From contig NZ_JALJRZ010000005.1 in assembly GCF_024519435.1 (NCBI RefSeq), positions 248,001 through 312,000 on the forward strand: a stretch of 64,000 bases of DNA. Reading direction: 5' to 3'. Positions 36,481-43,890 of the stretch are shown here, piece after piece. The notes under the pieces were generated by a model. It was not told the origin of the DNA and did no database searches. It saw only the letters and a list, made by a program, of their open reading frames with translations. This DNA comes from Terrabacter sp. Ter38. Its GTDB lineage: Bacteria; Actinomycetota; Actinomycetes; Actinomycetales; Dermatophilaceae. The position numbers and the translations under genes were made by a program. Every line of letters begins with the position of its first letter. Positions within the stretch are counted from its first letter, which is position 1.

Positions 36481-37338
36481 ATGAGCGAGTCGAGCGGGTC
36501 CACGCTGCGCGTGCGCCTCGACCTGGCCTACGACGGGACGGCCTTCTCGGGGTGGGCCGCCCAGCCGGCGCTGCGCACGGTCCAGGGTGAGCTGACCGCC
36601 GCCCTGTCCACGGTGCTGCGCAGCCCGGAGCCCGTCCGGGTCACCGTGGCCGGCCGCACCGATGCCGGCGTCCACGCGCGCGGTCAGGTCGCCCACGTGG
36701 ACCTCGACGCCCGGGCGTGGGCCGGCCTGCCGGGGCGCTCCGACCGGGAGCCGGGGGCGGCCCTCGTCAGTCGACTCGGTGGCCTGCTGGGCCCGGACGT
36801 CGTCGTGCGCCGTGCGGCGGTGGCCCCCGTCGGCTTCGACGCACGCTTCTCGGCCGTCGAACGCCGCTACCTCTACCGCCTTGCCGACCTCGACGCAGAC
36901 CGCGACCCGCTCCGGCGCCACGACACGGTCTGGTGGCGCCGGCCCCTCGACGTCGCGGCCATGGACGACGCGTCGCGCTCGCTCGTCGGACTGCGCGACT
37001 TCGCGGCGTTCTGCAAGCAGCGGGAGGGTGCGACGACCGTGCGCACCCTGCTCGACTTCTCATGGGTCCGTCTCCCCGACGGCGTGCTCGCCGCCACGGT
37101 GCGAGCCGACGCCTTCTGCCACTCGATGGTGCGGTCGCTCGTCGGTGCCGTCGTGCCCGTCGGCGAGGGCCGTCGGCCTGCGGACTGGCCGCGGGCGCTC
37201 CGGGACCGGGCCGAGCGCACCGCAGGGATCCACGTCATGCCGCCGCACGGCCTCAGCCTCGAGGAGGTCGTCTACCCGGACGACGACGACCTCGCCGCGC
37301 GGGCCGCGGCCACGCGGGCGCGCCGTTCTCCCGCCTGA
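36481..37338 (+). CDS. truA: tRNA pseudouridine(38-40) synthase TruA
   Basis: 285 residues. RLDLAYDGTAFSGWAAQP and the catalytic VAGRTDAGVHARGQVAHVD (nucleophile Asp) are present, as is FCHSMVRSLVGAVVPVGEG. It modifies the anticodon arm of many tRNAs. TAGGCT lies 8 bp before the ATG, suggesting little or no leader. Usual companion of rplQ, here separated by one inverted gene. Confidence 0.96.
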   Translation: MSESSGSTLRVRLDLAYDGTAFSGWAAQPALRTVQGELTAALSTVLRSPEPVRVTVAGRTDAGVHARGQVAHVDLDARAWAGLPGRSDREPGAALVSRLGGLLGPDVVVRRAAVAPVGFDARFSAVERRYLYRLADLDADRDPLRRHDTVWWRRPLDVAAMDDASRSLVGLRDFAAFCKQREGATTVRTLLDFSWVRLPDGVLAATVRADAFCHSMVRSLVGAVVPVGEGRRPADWPRALRDRAERTAGIHVMPPHGLSLEEVVYPDDDDLAARAAATRARRSPA

Positions 37339-37400
37339 GCGGTGTCTCAGGCCCGAGACCGGATCGGCGGCCACCGGGCACCTGTGGTTGGATCGTCCGC

Positions 37401-38009
37401 ATGAAGGCCCGCCCGACCCGTGTCGTCTCGGTGGGCGTCCTCACCTGCGCCCTGGTGCTCACGGGCTGCTCCAAGGACACCACCGCGTCGCCGTCGGAGC
37501 GCAGCCCCGCCTCGACGTCGGGTACGCCGTCCACGACGACGGGCTCGGTCACGACGTCAGCGGGCGACGAGCTCCGGGGCCGCTCGGGTGCCTTCACCGT
37601 CGTGCCTCCGGAGGGGTGGACCGAGGCGACCGACAAGGCCACCGGCGTGGCCGACATCGACCTCGTGCTCCTCTCGTCCAAGAAGGTCGGTGCCTTCGCC
37701 AACAACCTCGTGGTCACCTCGACCGCCGGCGACCAGTCGGTCCTCGACGACGAGCTGGCCAAGGGGCGTCAGCAGCTCGGAGCCGCGGGACGCACCGTGT
37801 CGTCGGCCCCCGACAGGAGCGTGTCGGGCTCCACGGCCGTCGGCTTCACGACGACCTTCGAGCAGCAGGGCATCAAGGTACTCGCCCGCTCCTACGGCGT
37901 CGCGCGCGCAGGCCGCATCTACCTGCTCACTCTCAGCTCCTCCCAGGCCGATGCGACGCACGCGATGGCCGAGTTCGACGAGCTCCTCTCGACCTGGGCG
38001 TGGACGTAG
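37401..38009 (+). CDS. lipoprotein with PsbP/LpqN-like domain
   Basis: 202 residues. Signal peptide ending in lipobox LTGC (VLVLTGCSKD), a Ser/Thr linker of about 35 residues, then a domain beginning GAFTVVPPEGWTEATD and ending ELLSTWAWT. It resembles its downstream neighbour (same FxVxPxGW entry and DSWAWG/STWAWT end), so the two are probably an ancient tandem duplication. No enzymatic motif. Confidence 0.75.
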   Translation: MKARPTRVVSVGVLTCALVLTGCSKDTTASPSERSPASTSGTPSTTTGSVTTSAGDELRGRSGAFTVVPPEGWTEATDKATGVADIDLVLLSSKKVGAFANNLVVTSTAGDQSVLDDELAKGRQQLGAAGRTVSSAPDRSVSGSTAVGFTTTFEQQGIKVLARSYGVARAGRIYLLTLSSSQADATHAMAEFDELLSTWAWT

Positions 38010-38013
38010 CCCC

Positions 38014-38652
38014 ATGGCGTCTCGAGTGAGGAGGTCGGCGGCACTCCTCCCGGCGATCGCCCTGGTCGTGGCCCCGGGCGTCGCCGGGTGCTCCGCCGAC
38101 CCCGCCCCGGTGGCGCCGACCCCGACCGACGTCGGCGTCGTCCACCTGCCGACGTCCGCGGCGCCGACGATCGACAGCGGTGGCCACCGCATCGAACCGC
38201 TCCCGGCCGCGGTCGGCCCCGTGGCGATGACCGAGGACCGTGTCCGCGGCGTCGACTACAGCTACCTCCAGCCCGTCGGGTGGAGCCGGGCCGAGCGCGA
38301 CCTCGACCCGTCCCCGGACACCCTCGTGCAGCCCGACGACGACGGCGTGCCGGCGTTCATCGCGGTCGAGCGCCCGATCAAGGTCGGCTCGCACTCGCTG
38401 GCCGAGGTCGTCGACGGGATCCGTCGGGGCTTCGAAGCCAAGGGCCTGACTCCGATGGCTGCGCCCGAGCGCGAGATCGCCGGCTACCGGGCGATGGGCA
38501 TCGTCGTGGACCAGTCGGAGCAGGTGCGCCACCTCTACTACGTCGTCGCCTACACCGAGCAGGCCTTCGCGATCCGGCTCACCTACGACCCTGCCCACCC
38601 GGAGGCGCTCGACGTCTACCGCGCCGTGCTCGACTCCTGGGCGTGGGGGTGA
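38014..38652 (+). CDS. lipoprotein, paralogue of the preceding gene
   Basis: 212 residues starting 4 bp after the upstream stop. Signal peptide with lipobox VAGC, then a Pro/Thr-rich linker and a domain with DYSYLQPVGWSRAERD and a C-terminus VLDSWAWG. Co-transcribed with the preceding lipoprotein. Function unknown; likely a surface-exposed binding protein. Confidence 0.75.
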   Translation: MASRVRRSAALLPAIALVVAPGVAGCSADPAPVAPTPTDVGVVHLPTSAAPTIDSGGHRIEPLPAAVGPVAMTEDRVRGVDYSYLQPVGWSRAERDLDPSPDTLVQPDDDGVPAFIAVERPIKVGSHSLAEVVDGIRRGFEAKGLTPMAAPEREIAGYRAMGIVVDQSEQVRHLYYVVAYTEQAFAIRLTYDPAHPEALDVYRAVLDSWAWG

Positions 38653-38717
38653 CACGTGCGCGACCGGATGCTTAACCGCGTGACGCGGCCCCACGGCATA
38701 CGTCAGGCTTGACCCTC

Positions 38718-40400
38718 GTGGGCCATGTCGACGTCAACTCCGTCTCGTTCAGCCTGCCTGACGGCAGGCCGCTGCTCAACGACGTCTCCGTGCGGGTCGG
38801 GGAGGGGGCCAAGGTCGCGCTCATCGGCCCCAACGGGACCGGGAAGACGACGCTGACGCGGATCATCGCGGGCGACATCGCGGCCCATGAGGGCGCGGTC
38901 ACGCGCTCGGGCGGCCTGGGGGTCATGCGCCAGTTCATCGGTAAGGTCCGCGACGACACGACGGTGCGCGACCTGCTCGTCTCGGTGGCACCCGAGCGCA
39001 TCCGCGCCGCCGCCGAGGAGATCGACCGCAGCGAGCTGCTCATGATGGAGCGCGACTCCGAGGACGACCAGATGGCCTATGCCCACGCGCTCGTCGAGTG
39101 GGGCGAGGCCGGTGGCTACGAGCAGGAGACGCTCTGGGACCAGTGCACCGTCGCGGCCCTCGGCATCCCCTACGAGCAGGCGCAGTGGCGCACGGTCACG
39201 ACGCTCTCCGGCGGTGAGCAGAAGCGGCTCGTGCTCGAGGCGCTCCTGCGCGGGCCCGAGGAGGTGCTGCTCCTCGACGAGCCGGACAACTACCTCGACG
39301 TGCCGACGAAGCGCTGGCTCGAGGAGGCCCTCGTCGCCTCGCCGAAGACGGTGCTCTTCATCAGCCACGACCGCGAGCTGCTCGACCGGGTCGCCACCCG
39401 CGTCGCGACTCTCGAGCCCGGTGCCGCGGGAGCCACGCTCTGGGTGCACCCCGGCCGCTTCGCGACGTATGCCCAGGCCCGCACCGACCGCAACGACCGC
39501 CTCGAGGAGCTCCGCCGCCGCTGGGACGAGGAGCACGTCAAGCTCAAGACCCTCGTGCAGACGCTCAAGGTCAAGGCCAAGTTCAACGACGGCATGGCGT
39601 CGCGCTACCAGGCCGCGCAGACCCGCCTCGCGAAGTTCGAGCAGGCCGGCCCGCCCGAGGAGACGCCGATGACGCAGTCGGTCAAGATGCGCCTCACCGG
39701 AGGCCGCACGGCCAAGCGGGCCATCGTCGCGACGGGGCTCGAGCTGACCGGTCTGATGAAGCCCTTCGACCTCGAGGTCTGGTACGGCGAGCGCGTCGCG
39801 ATCCTCGGCAGCAACGGCTCGGGCAAGTCCCACTTCCTGCGGCTGCTCGCGTGCGGCGGCACCGATCCCGAGCGCGAGCACCAGCCCGTCGGCGACGTGC
39901 GACCGGTGCCCGTCGAACATTCCGGCGTCGTGCGGCTGGGGTCGCGCGTGCGTCCGGGATGGTTCGCCCAGACGCACGAGCACCCCTCGCTCATGGGGCG
40001 CACGCTGCTCGAGATCCTGCACCGGGGCGACGAGCACCGCGAGGGTCGCCCGCGCGAGCAGGCCGCCCGGGCGCTCGACCGCTACGAGCTGGCGCGCTCC
40101 GGCGAGCAGAAGTTCGAGTCGCTGTCAGGCGGGCAGCAGGCCCGGTTCCAGATCCTGCTGCTCGAGCTCTCGGGAGCGACGATGCTGCTGCTGGACGAGC
40201 CGACCGACAACCTCGACCTCCAGTCGGCCGAGGCGCTCGAGGAGGGGCTCGACCGCTTCGAGGGCACGGTCGTGGCCGTCACCCACGACCGGTGGTTCGC
40301 GCGCGGCTTCGACCGCTTCCTCGTCTTCGGTGCCGACGGCCGCGTCTACGAGTCGACCGAGCCGGTGTGGGACGAGGGGCGGGTCGTCCGGCCGCGGTGA
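38718..40400 (+). CDS. ABC-F family ATPase
   Basis: 560 residues, two ABC domains and no membrane segment, so it acts on the ribosome rather than as a transporter. First site: GPNGTGKTT, LSGGEQKRLVLEALL, LLLDEPDNYLD. Second site: GSNGSGKSHFLRLL, LSGGQQARFQILLLEL, LLLDEPTDNLD. Between them is a basic linker (RRRWDEEHVKLKTLVQTLKVKAKFNDGMASRYQAA). I prefer the GTG at 38718 (MGHVDVNSVSF), the usual start of these homologues; a TTG at 38709 is also open. Whether it protects from an antibiotic or is a housekeeping translation factor cannot be told. Confidence 0.88.
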   Translation: MGHVDVNSVSFSLPDGRPLLNDVSVRVGEGAKVALIGPNGTGKTTLTRIIAGDIAAHEGAVTRSGGLGVMRQFIGKVRDDTTVRDLLVSVAPERIRAAAEEIDRSELLMMERDSEDDQMAYAHALVEWGEAGGYEQETLWDQCTVAALGIPYEQAQWRTVTTLSGGEQKRLVLEALLRGPEEVLLLDEPDNYLDVPTKRWLEEALVASPKTVLFISHDRELLDRVATRVATLEPGAAGATLWVHPGRFATYAQARTDRNDRLEELRRRWDEEHVKLKTLVQTLKVKAKFNDGMASRYQAAQTRLAKFEQAGPPEETPMTQSVKMRLTGGRTAKRAIVATGLELTGLMKPFDLEVWYGERVAILGSNGSGKSHFLRLLACGGTDPEREHQPVGDVRPVPVEHSGVVRLGSRVRPGWFAQTHEHPSLMGRTLLEILHRGDEHREGRPREQAARALDRYELARSGEQKFESLSGGQQARFQILLLELSGATMLLLDEPTDNLDLQSAEALEEGLDRFEGTVVAVTHDRWFARGFDRFLVFGADGRVYESTEPVWDEGRVVRPR

Positions 40401-40477
40401 CCACGCCCACTCCCACACTCGCGGCGCCGGCCGCACGGCCCGGTGCCCCGGGCGGGCGGGCGGAGTAGCGTCGGGGC

Positions 40478-41527
40478 ATGCTGCTGCGAACGCTCGAGAC
40501 CGGTGTCGTCGGCGCCCCGATGGCGGGAGGTCCGACCACTCCCGAGCTCGTCGCCGCGGTCGGCGAGGCCGGTGGTCTGGGCTTCCTCGCCGCGGGCTAC
40601 CTCACGGCACCTCAGCTCGCGTCGGCGATCGCCGAGGTGTGGGACGCGAGCTCGCGCCCCTTCGGCGTCAACCTCTTCGTGCCAGCCCAGGCGAACGCGT
40701 ATGCCGTCGGGCGGGGCGAGCTGACCGGCGTCGAGCGCGCGGACGCGGTGGCCGCCTACCGCGAGTCGCTCGGCGACGACGCGCGGTCCGTCGGCGTGGA
40801 GCCCGGTGAGCCGAGACCCGGCGACGACGACGACTGGGAACGCAAGCTCGACCTCGTCGTGCGGGAGCGAGTTCCCTTGGTGTCCTTCACGTTCGGGCTG
40901 CCGAGCACGGCGGTGCTCGGTGAGCTGCGCCGCGCCGGCATCGAGACCGTCGCCACGGTCACCGACGTCGACGAGGTGGCAGCGGCCCTCAGTGCGGGCG
41001 TCGACGGGCTCTGTCTCCAAGGGCCGGAAGGCGGCGGACACCGTGGCACCCTCGACCCGGCCAAGGAGCCGTCGACCTCCGACCTGCTCGACCTCGTCGC
41101 CGTCGTGCGGTCGCAGACGGACGTGCCGATCGTCGCTGCGGGCGGGATCTCGACCCGGGAGCGAGCCGCGCAGGTGCGTGCCGCCGGGGCGGACGCCGTC
41201 CAGGTCGGGACCGCCCTGCTGCTCACCCCCGAGGCCGGGACCGGCCTCGCCTACCGCCGCGCGCTCGCCGACCCCTCGTACGAGCGCACCGCCGTGACCC
41301 GGGCCTACTCGGGTCGCCTCGCGCGCGGTCTCGAGACCGAGTTCCTGCGCCGGCACGACAGCCACGCCCCGGCCGCCTACCCCGAGGTGCACCACCTCAC
41401 GGTGCCGTTGCGGCGAGCGTCAGCACGTGCGGAGCGCTCGGATCTGCTTGCGCTGTGGGCCGGTTCGGGCTGGAGGTCGGCACGGCCGGTGCCCGCTGCC
41501 ACGGTGGTCGCCGAGCTCTCACACTGA
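40478..41527 (+). CDS. nitronate monooxygenase family protein
   Basis: 349 residues, FMN-dependent TIM barrel. GAPMAGGPTTPELVAAVGEAGGLGFLAAGYL is the family N-terminus; LCLQGPEGGGHRGTL supplies the catalytic His region; VPIVAAGGIST and AVQVGTALLLTPEAG bind the FMN phosphate. It oxidises alkyl nitronates or related substrates. TAGCGT 6 bp before the ATG suggests a leaderless mRNA. Confidence 0.9.
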   Translation: MLLRTLETGVVGAPMAGGPTTPELVAAVGEAGGLGFLAAGYLTAPQLASAIAEVWDASSRPFGVNLFVPAQANAYAVGRGELTGVERADAVAAYRESLGDDARSVGVEPGEPRPGDDDDWERKLDLVVRERVPLVSFTFGLPSTAVLGELRRAGIETVATVTDVDEVAAALSAGVDGLCLQGPEGGGHRGTLDPAKEPSTSDLLDLVAVVRSQTDVPIVAAGGISTRERAAQVRAAGADAVQVGTALLLTPEAGTGLAYRRALADPSYERTAVTRAYSGRLARGLETEFLRRHDSHAPAAYPEVHHLTVPLRRASARAERSDLLALWAGSGWRSARPVPAATVVAELSH

Positions 41528-41637
41528 CACGTCGTCGGCGGCGGTGACCGCGACCTTCCGGACGGCGCTGGCGGCCGGCGGGCAGACGGCATACGGACCC
41601 CGGGGCGTCGGGCGAGCGGGCGGCATACGCTCGGGCC

Positions 41638-42168
41638 ATGCCCAGCGCCGAAGGAAACCTGACGTGGGTGGCTGCCTCCGAGCGCCCCGACCTCCTCGCC
41701 CCGACCGTCGCGGCGGCGCTCGATCACGTGCCCGGGGTCCGGGTCGCGCCGATCGACGCGACGCTCGCCGACACCGCGGCCTTCTGCGAGGCCTACGACG
41801 TCGCGCCCGAGGCGTCGGCCAACTGCGTCGTCGTGGAGGCACGCCGCGGTGAGGAGACGACCCTCGCGGCCGTCATGGTGCTCGCGACCGACCGGGCCGA
41901 CATCAACCGCGTCGTGCGCAAGCACCTCGGCGCCCGCAAGATCTCCTTCGCCGACCAGGCGAAGGCCCAGGAGCTGACCGGGATGCAGCAGGGTGGCATC
42001 ACGCCCGTCGGGCTGCCGGCGGGCTGGCCGGTGCTCGTCGACGAAGCCGTCGTCGCGGCGGGCCCGGTCGTCATCGGCGCGGGCGTTCGCGGCGCCAAGC
42101 TGCTGCTCGACGGGGCCTCGCTCGCGGAGTTGCCGATGGCGCAGGTCATCGCTCTCGCCGTGCGCTGA
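41638..42168 (+). CDS. YbaK/aminoacyl-tRNA deacylase family protein
   Basis: 176 residues. The YbaK/ProX fold is seen in SANCVVVEARRGEETTLAAVMVLATDRADINRVVRKHLGARKISFAD, the conserved Lys in RKISF and GMQQGGITPVGLP. It hydrolyses mischarged tRNA or free aminoacyl adducts in relatives. TACGCT 6 bp before the ATG is a probable leaderless -10 and overlaps a GGCATAC motif. Confidence 0.87.
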   Translation: MPSAEGNLTWVAASERPDLLAPTVAAALDHVPGVRVAPIDATLADTAAFCEAYDVAPEASANCVVVEARRGEETTLAAVMVLATDRADINRVVRKHLGARKISFADQAKAQELTGMQQGGITPVGLPAGWPVLVDEAVVAAGPVVIGAGVRGAKLLLDGASLAELPMAQVIALAVR

Positions 42169-42176
42169 CGGCTCGG

Positions 42177-42458
42177 TCAGCCGGCGACGTCCCAGAGCAT
42201 CTGGGCGCGCTCGGTCGGTGTCGTGCCGCCCCAGATGCCGAAGGTCTCGGGAACCCGGAGCGCGTGGTCGAGGCACCGCTCACGGACGGGGCAGGAGGCG
42301 CACACCATGCGGGCGGCCTCGGTCTGCTCGCGGCGCTCGCGCTGGTCGAGCTCCTGGTCGTCGGCGAAGAACTGCTCGACGGCCTTGGTGCGGCACCGAC
42401 CCTGCTCCTGCCACTCGTACGAGGAGTAGGTGGGGCGCGGAAGGCGAGTGATCGTCAT
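42177..42458 (-). CDS. WhiB-family transcription regulator
   Basis: 93 residues. Four cysteines C22, C53, C56, C62 are spaced to hold a 4Fe-4S cluster; the turn GIWGG (74-78) and a following basic stretch complete the family pattern. WhiB proteins bind sigma factor region 4 and respond to redox or NO. The ATG at 42458 follows GGAGGAAGCC. Sequence is closest in type to WhiB1/WhiB2-like short proteins; which cannot be settled here. Divergent from the MerR/B12 gene across a shared operator. Confidence 0.93.
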   Translation of the reverse strand: MTITRLPRPTYSSYEWQEQGRCRTKAVEQFFADDQELDQRERREQTEAARMVCASCPVRERCLDHALRVPETFGIWGGTTPTERAQMLWDVAG

Positions 42459-42496
42459 GGCTTCCTCCGTCGGTCCGGTCGAGCGATCTGATGCAG

Positions 42497-42547
42497 AACC
42501 TACGCAGAACTTATGCATTGCACAAGAGGTCTGCATAAGTTTATGAT
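42497..42547. promoter_or_regulatory. back-to-back promoters of whiB and merR with one symmetric operator
   Basis: Plus strand (merR): -35 TTGCAC (42518-42523), 18 bp, -10 TATGAT (42542-42547). Minus strand (whiB): -35 TTGTGC (42525-42520), 17 bp, -10 TAGGTT (42502-42497). The two -35 boxes overlap. A 10-bp perfect inverted repeat AACTTATGCA/TGCATAAGTT (42508-42517, 42532-42541) places one arm between the -35 and -10 of each promoter. This fits a repressor acting on both. Confidence 0.75.
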
Positions 42548-42642
42548 CCGGGTAGCCCGATCGGCGCCGGAGCGGTCCATGACGGGAATCTCGGACCGCT
42601 CCGCCCGACGCGGGCGACCAACCTGAAACGGTGAGGATCGCC

Positions 42643-43731
42643 ATGAACCCGCAGCCAGCAGCCTCGAGGGAGCCTGGCCAGACGGAGCCCGACGACCCCG
42701 AGCCGGGGGAGCGGGCGCCCGAGCTGGGCTGGCCCGTCGGAGTCGTGTCGGAGCGACTCGCCATCGCTGCGCCGACCCTGCGGTCGTGGGACCGCCGCCA
42801 CGGCGTCGGACCGAGCCTGAGGACCCGGGGCAACCACCGCCGCTACACCGAGCTCGACATCCGGCGCGTGCTGCTGATGTCCCGCCTGACCGCCCAGGGG
42901 GTGCCCGCGCAGAGTGCCGCCGACTCGGTGCTCGCGATGGACTCGGGGGCGATCGCGGAACGTCTCGACGGGGGCCACGGGTCCGCGGCCTCGGGGGAGG
43001 GAGGCGGGCTCGGGCGCGTGCCCGCTGGACCCGGTCTGAGCGGTGCCCCCCCTGCCGCTGGTGCGCCCGCGAGCGAGGTGGAGGGCGCCGAGCAGGATGC
43101 GACCGACCTCGTCGAGGCCATCGTGGGCGCGGCCCGGTCTCTCGACCCCCGCACGATGGCACTGCTCTACCGTCAGGTCCTGCGACGCCGCGACGTCGGC
43201 CGGGCCTGGGTCGAGGTCTTCGTGCCGGCACTGCGCCGCGTCGGTGACCTCTGGGAGGAGGGGCGGCTCGGGGTGCAGGCCGAGCACCTGACGAGCGAGC
43301 TCCTCCAGTCCGAGCTGCGCGCGGTGGTGCGGGCCAACCGGCTCCGGGTCGCAGGTGTGCCCGTCGTGCTCGCCAGCGCCGACGACGAGCAGCACCACCT
43401 CCCGCTGCTCGCGCTCGAGGCGGAGCTCGCGCGCCACGGGGTGGCGAGCCTCTTCCTCGGCCCGCGCGTGCCGTCCGACGCCCTCGTGTCAGCGCTGCGC
43501 GAGTCGCAGCCACGTGCGGCCTTCCTCTGGGCCTCGCTCGCGCGCCCGCAGGCCGAGCCGTTCTGGCGCGACCTCGAGGTCATCGGCTGGCCCCTCGAGG
43601 TCGTCATCGGCGGCCCCGGCTGGCCCGACGGGATCGAGGCGCCCGAGGGGCCGGTCACCGTGACGCGGGTCGCCGACTTCGGCGCGGCCGTGGCCGCCCT
43701 CGTGCGCCGCCCGGGTGCATCGATGGGCTGA
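42643..43731 (+). CDS. MerR-family regulator with B12-binding (CarH/LitR-like) domain
   Basis: 362 residues. N-terminal MerR winged helix (VGVVSERLAIAAPTLRSWDRRHGVGP...NHRRYTELDIRRVLLMSRL). The helical cap has W204-x9-E214-H215, the CarH signature that shields adenosylcobalamin. A B12 Rossmann domain follows, with E249-x-H251, where H251 is the likely lower axial ligand; the usual Gly after it is Pro254. By analogy with CarH it may be a light-released repressor. The ATG at 42643 is chosen with GTGAGG upstream; the GTG at 42631 would add four residues. A linker (residues 110-150) is Gly/Ala-rich. Confidence 0.88.
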   Translation: MNPQPAASREPGQTEPDDPEPGERAPELGWPVGVVSERLAIAAPTLRSWDRRHGVGPSLRTRGNHRRYTELDIRRVLLMSRLTAQGVPAQSAADSVLAMDSGAIAERLDGGHGSAASGEGGGLGRVPAGPGLSGAPPAAGAPASEVEGAEQDATDLVEAIVGAARSLDPRTMALLYRQVLRRRDVGRAWVEVFVPALRRVGDLWEEGRLGVQAEHLTSELLQSELRAVVRANRLRVAGVPVVLASADDEQHHLPLLALEAELARHGVASLFLGPRVPSDALVSALRESQPRAAFLWASLARPQAEPFWRDLEVIGWPLEVVIGGPGWPDGIEAPEGPVTVTRVADFGAAVAALVRRPGASMG

Positions 43732-43776
43732 GCGGCTGTCGTTCCGCGCAAGAAGCCGCAACATCCTGAGCCTGAG

Positions 43777-43790
43777 TGCAAGATTTTGCA
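43777..43790. promoter_or_regulatory. MalR-like operator before the amylopullulanase gene
   Basis: TGCAAGATTTTGCA, an inverted repeat with TGCAA/TTGCA arms, 100 bp before the start. It resembles the TTGCAG/CTTGCA half-sites bound by LacI-type MalR in Streptomyces alpha-amylase promoters. A possible -10 TAGGTT lies at 43824-43829. Confidence 0.5.
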
Positions 43791-43890
43791 GTCCAGGTCT
43801 GGCGTGGTGTCCGACTCGGGCGCTAGGTTCTCCCCGGTGGTCAAGCGTCCAGACACGGGCGTGAGCGACCCAGCCCACAAAGGAGTGCGC

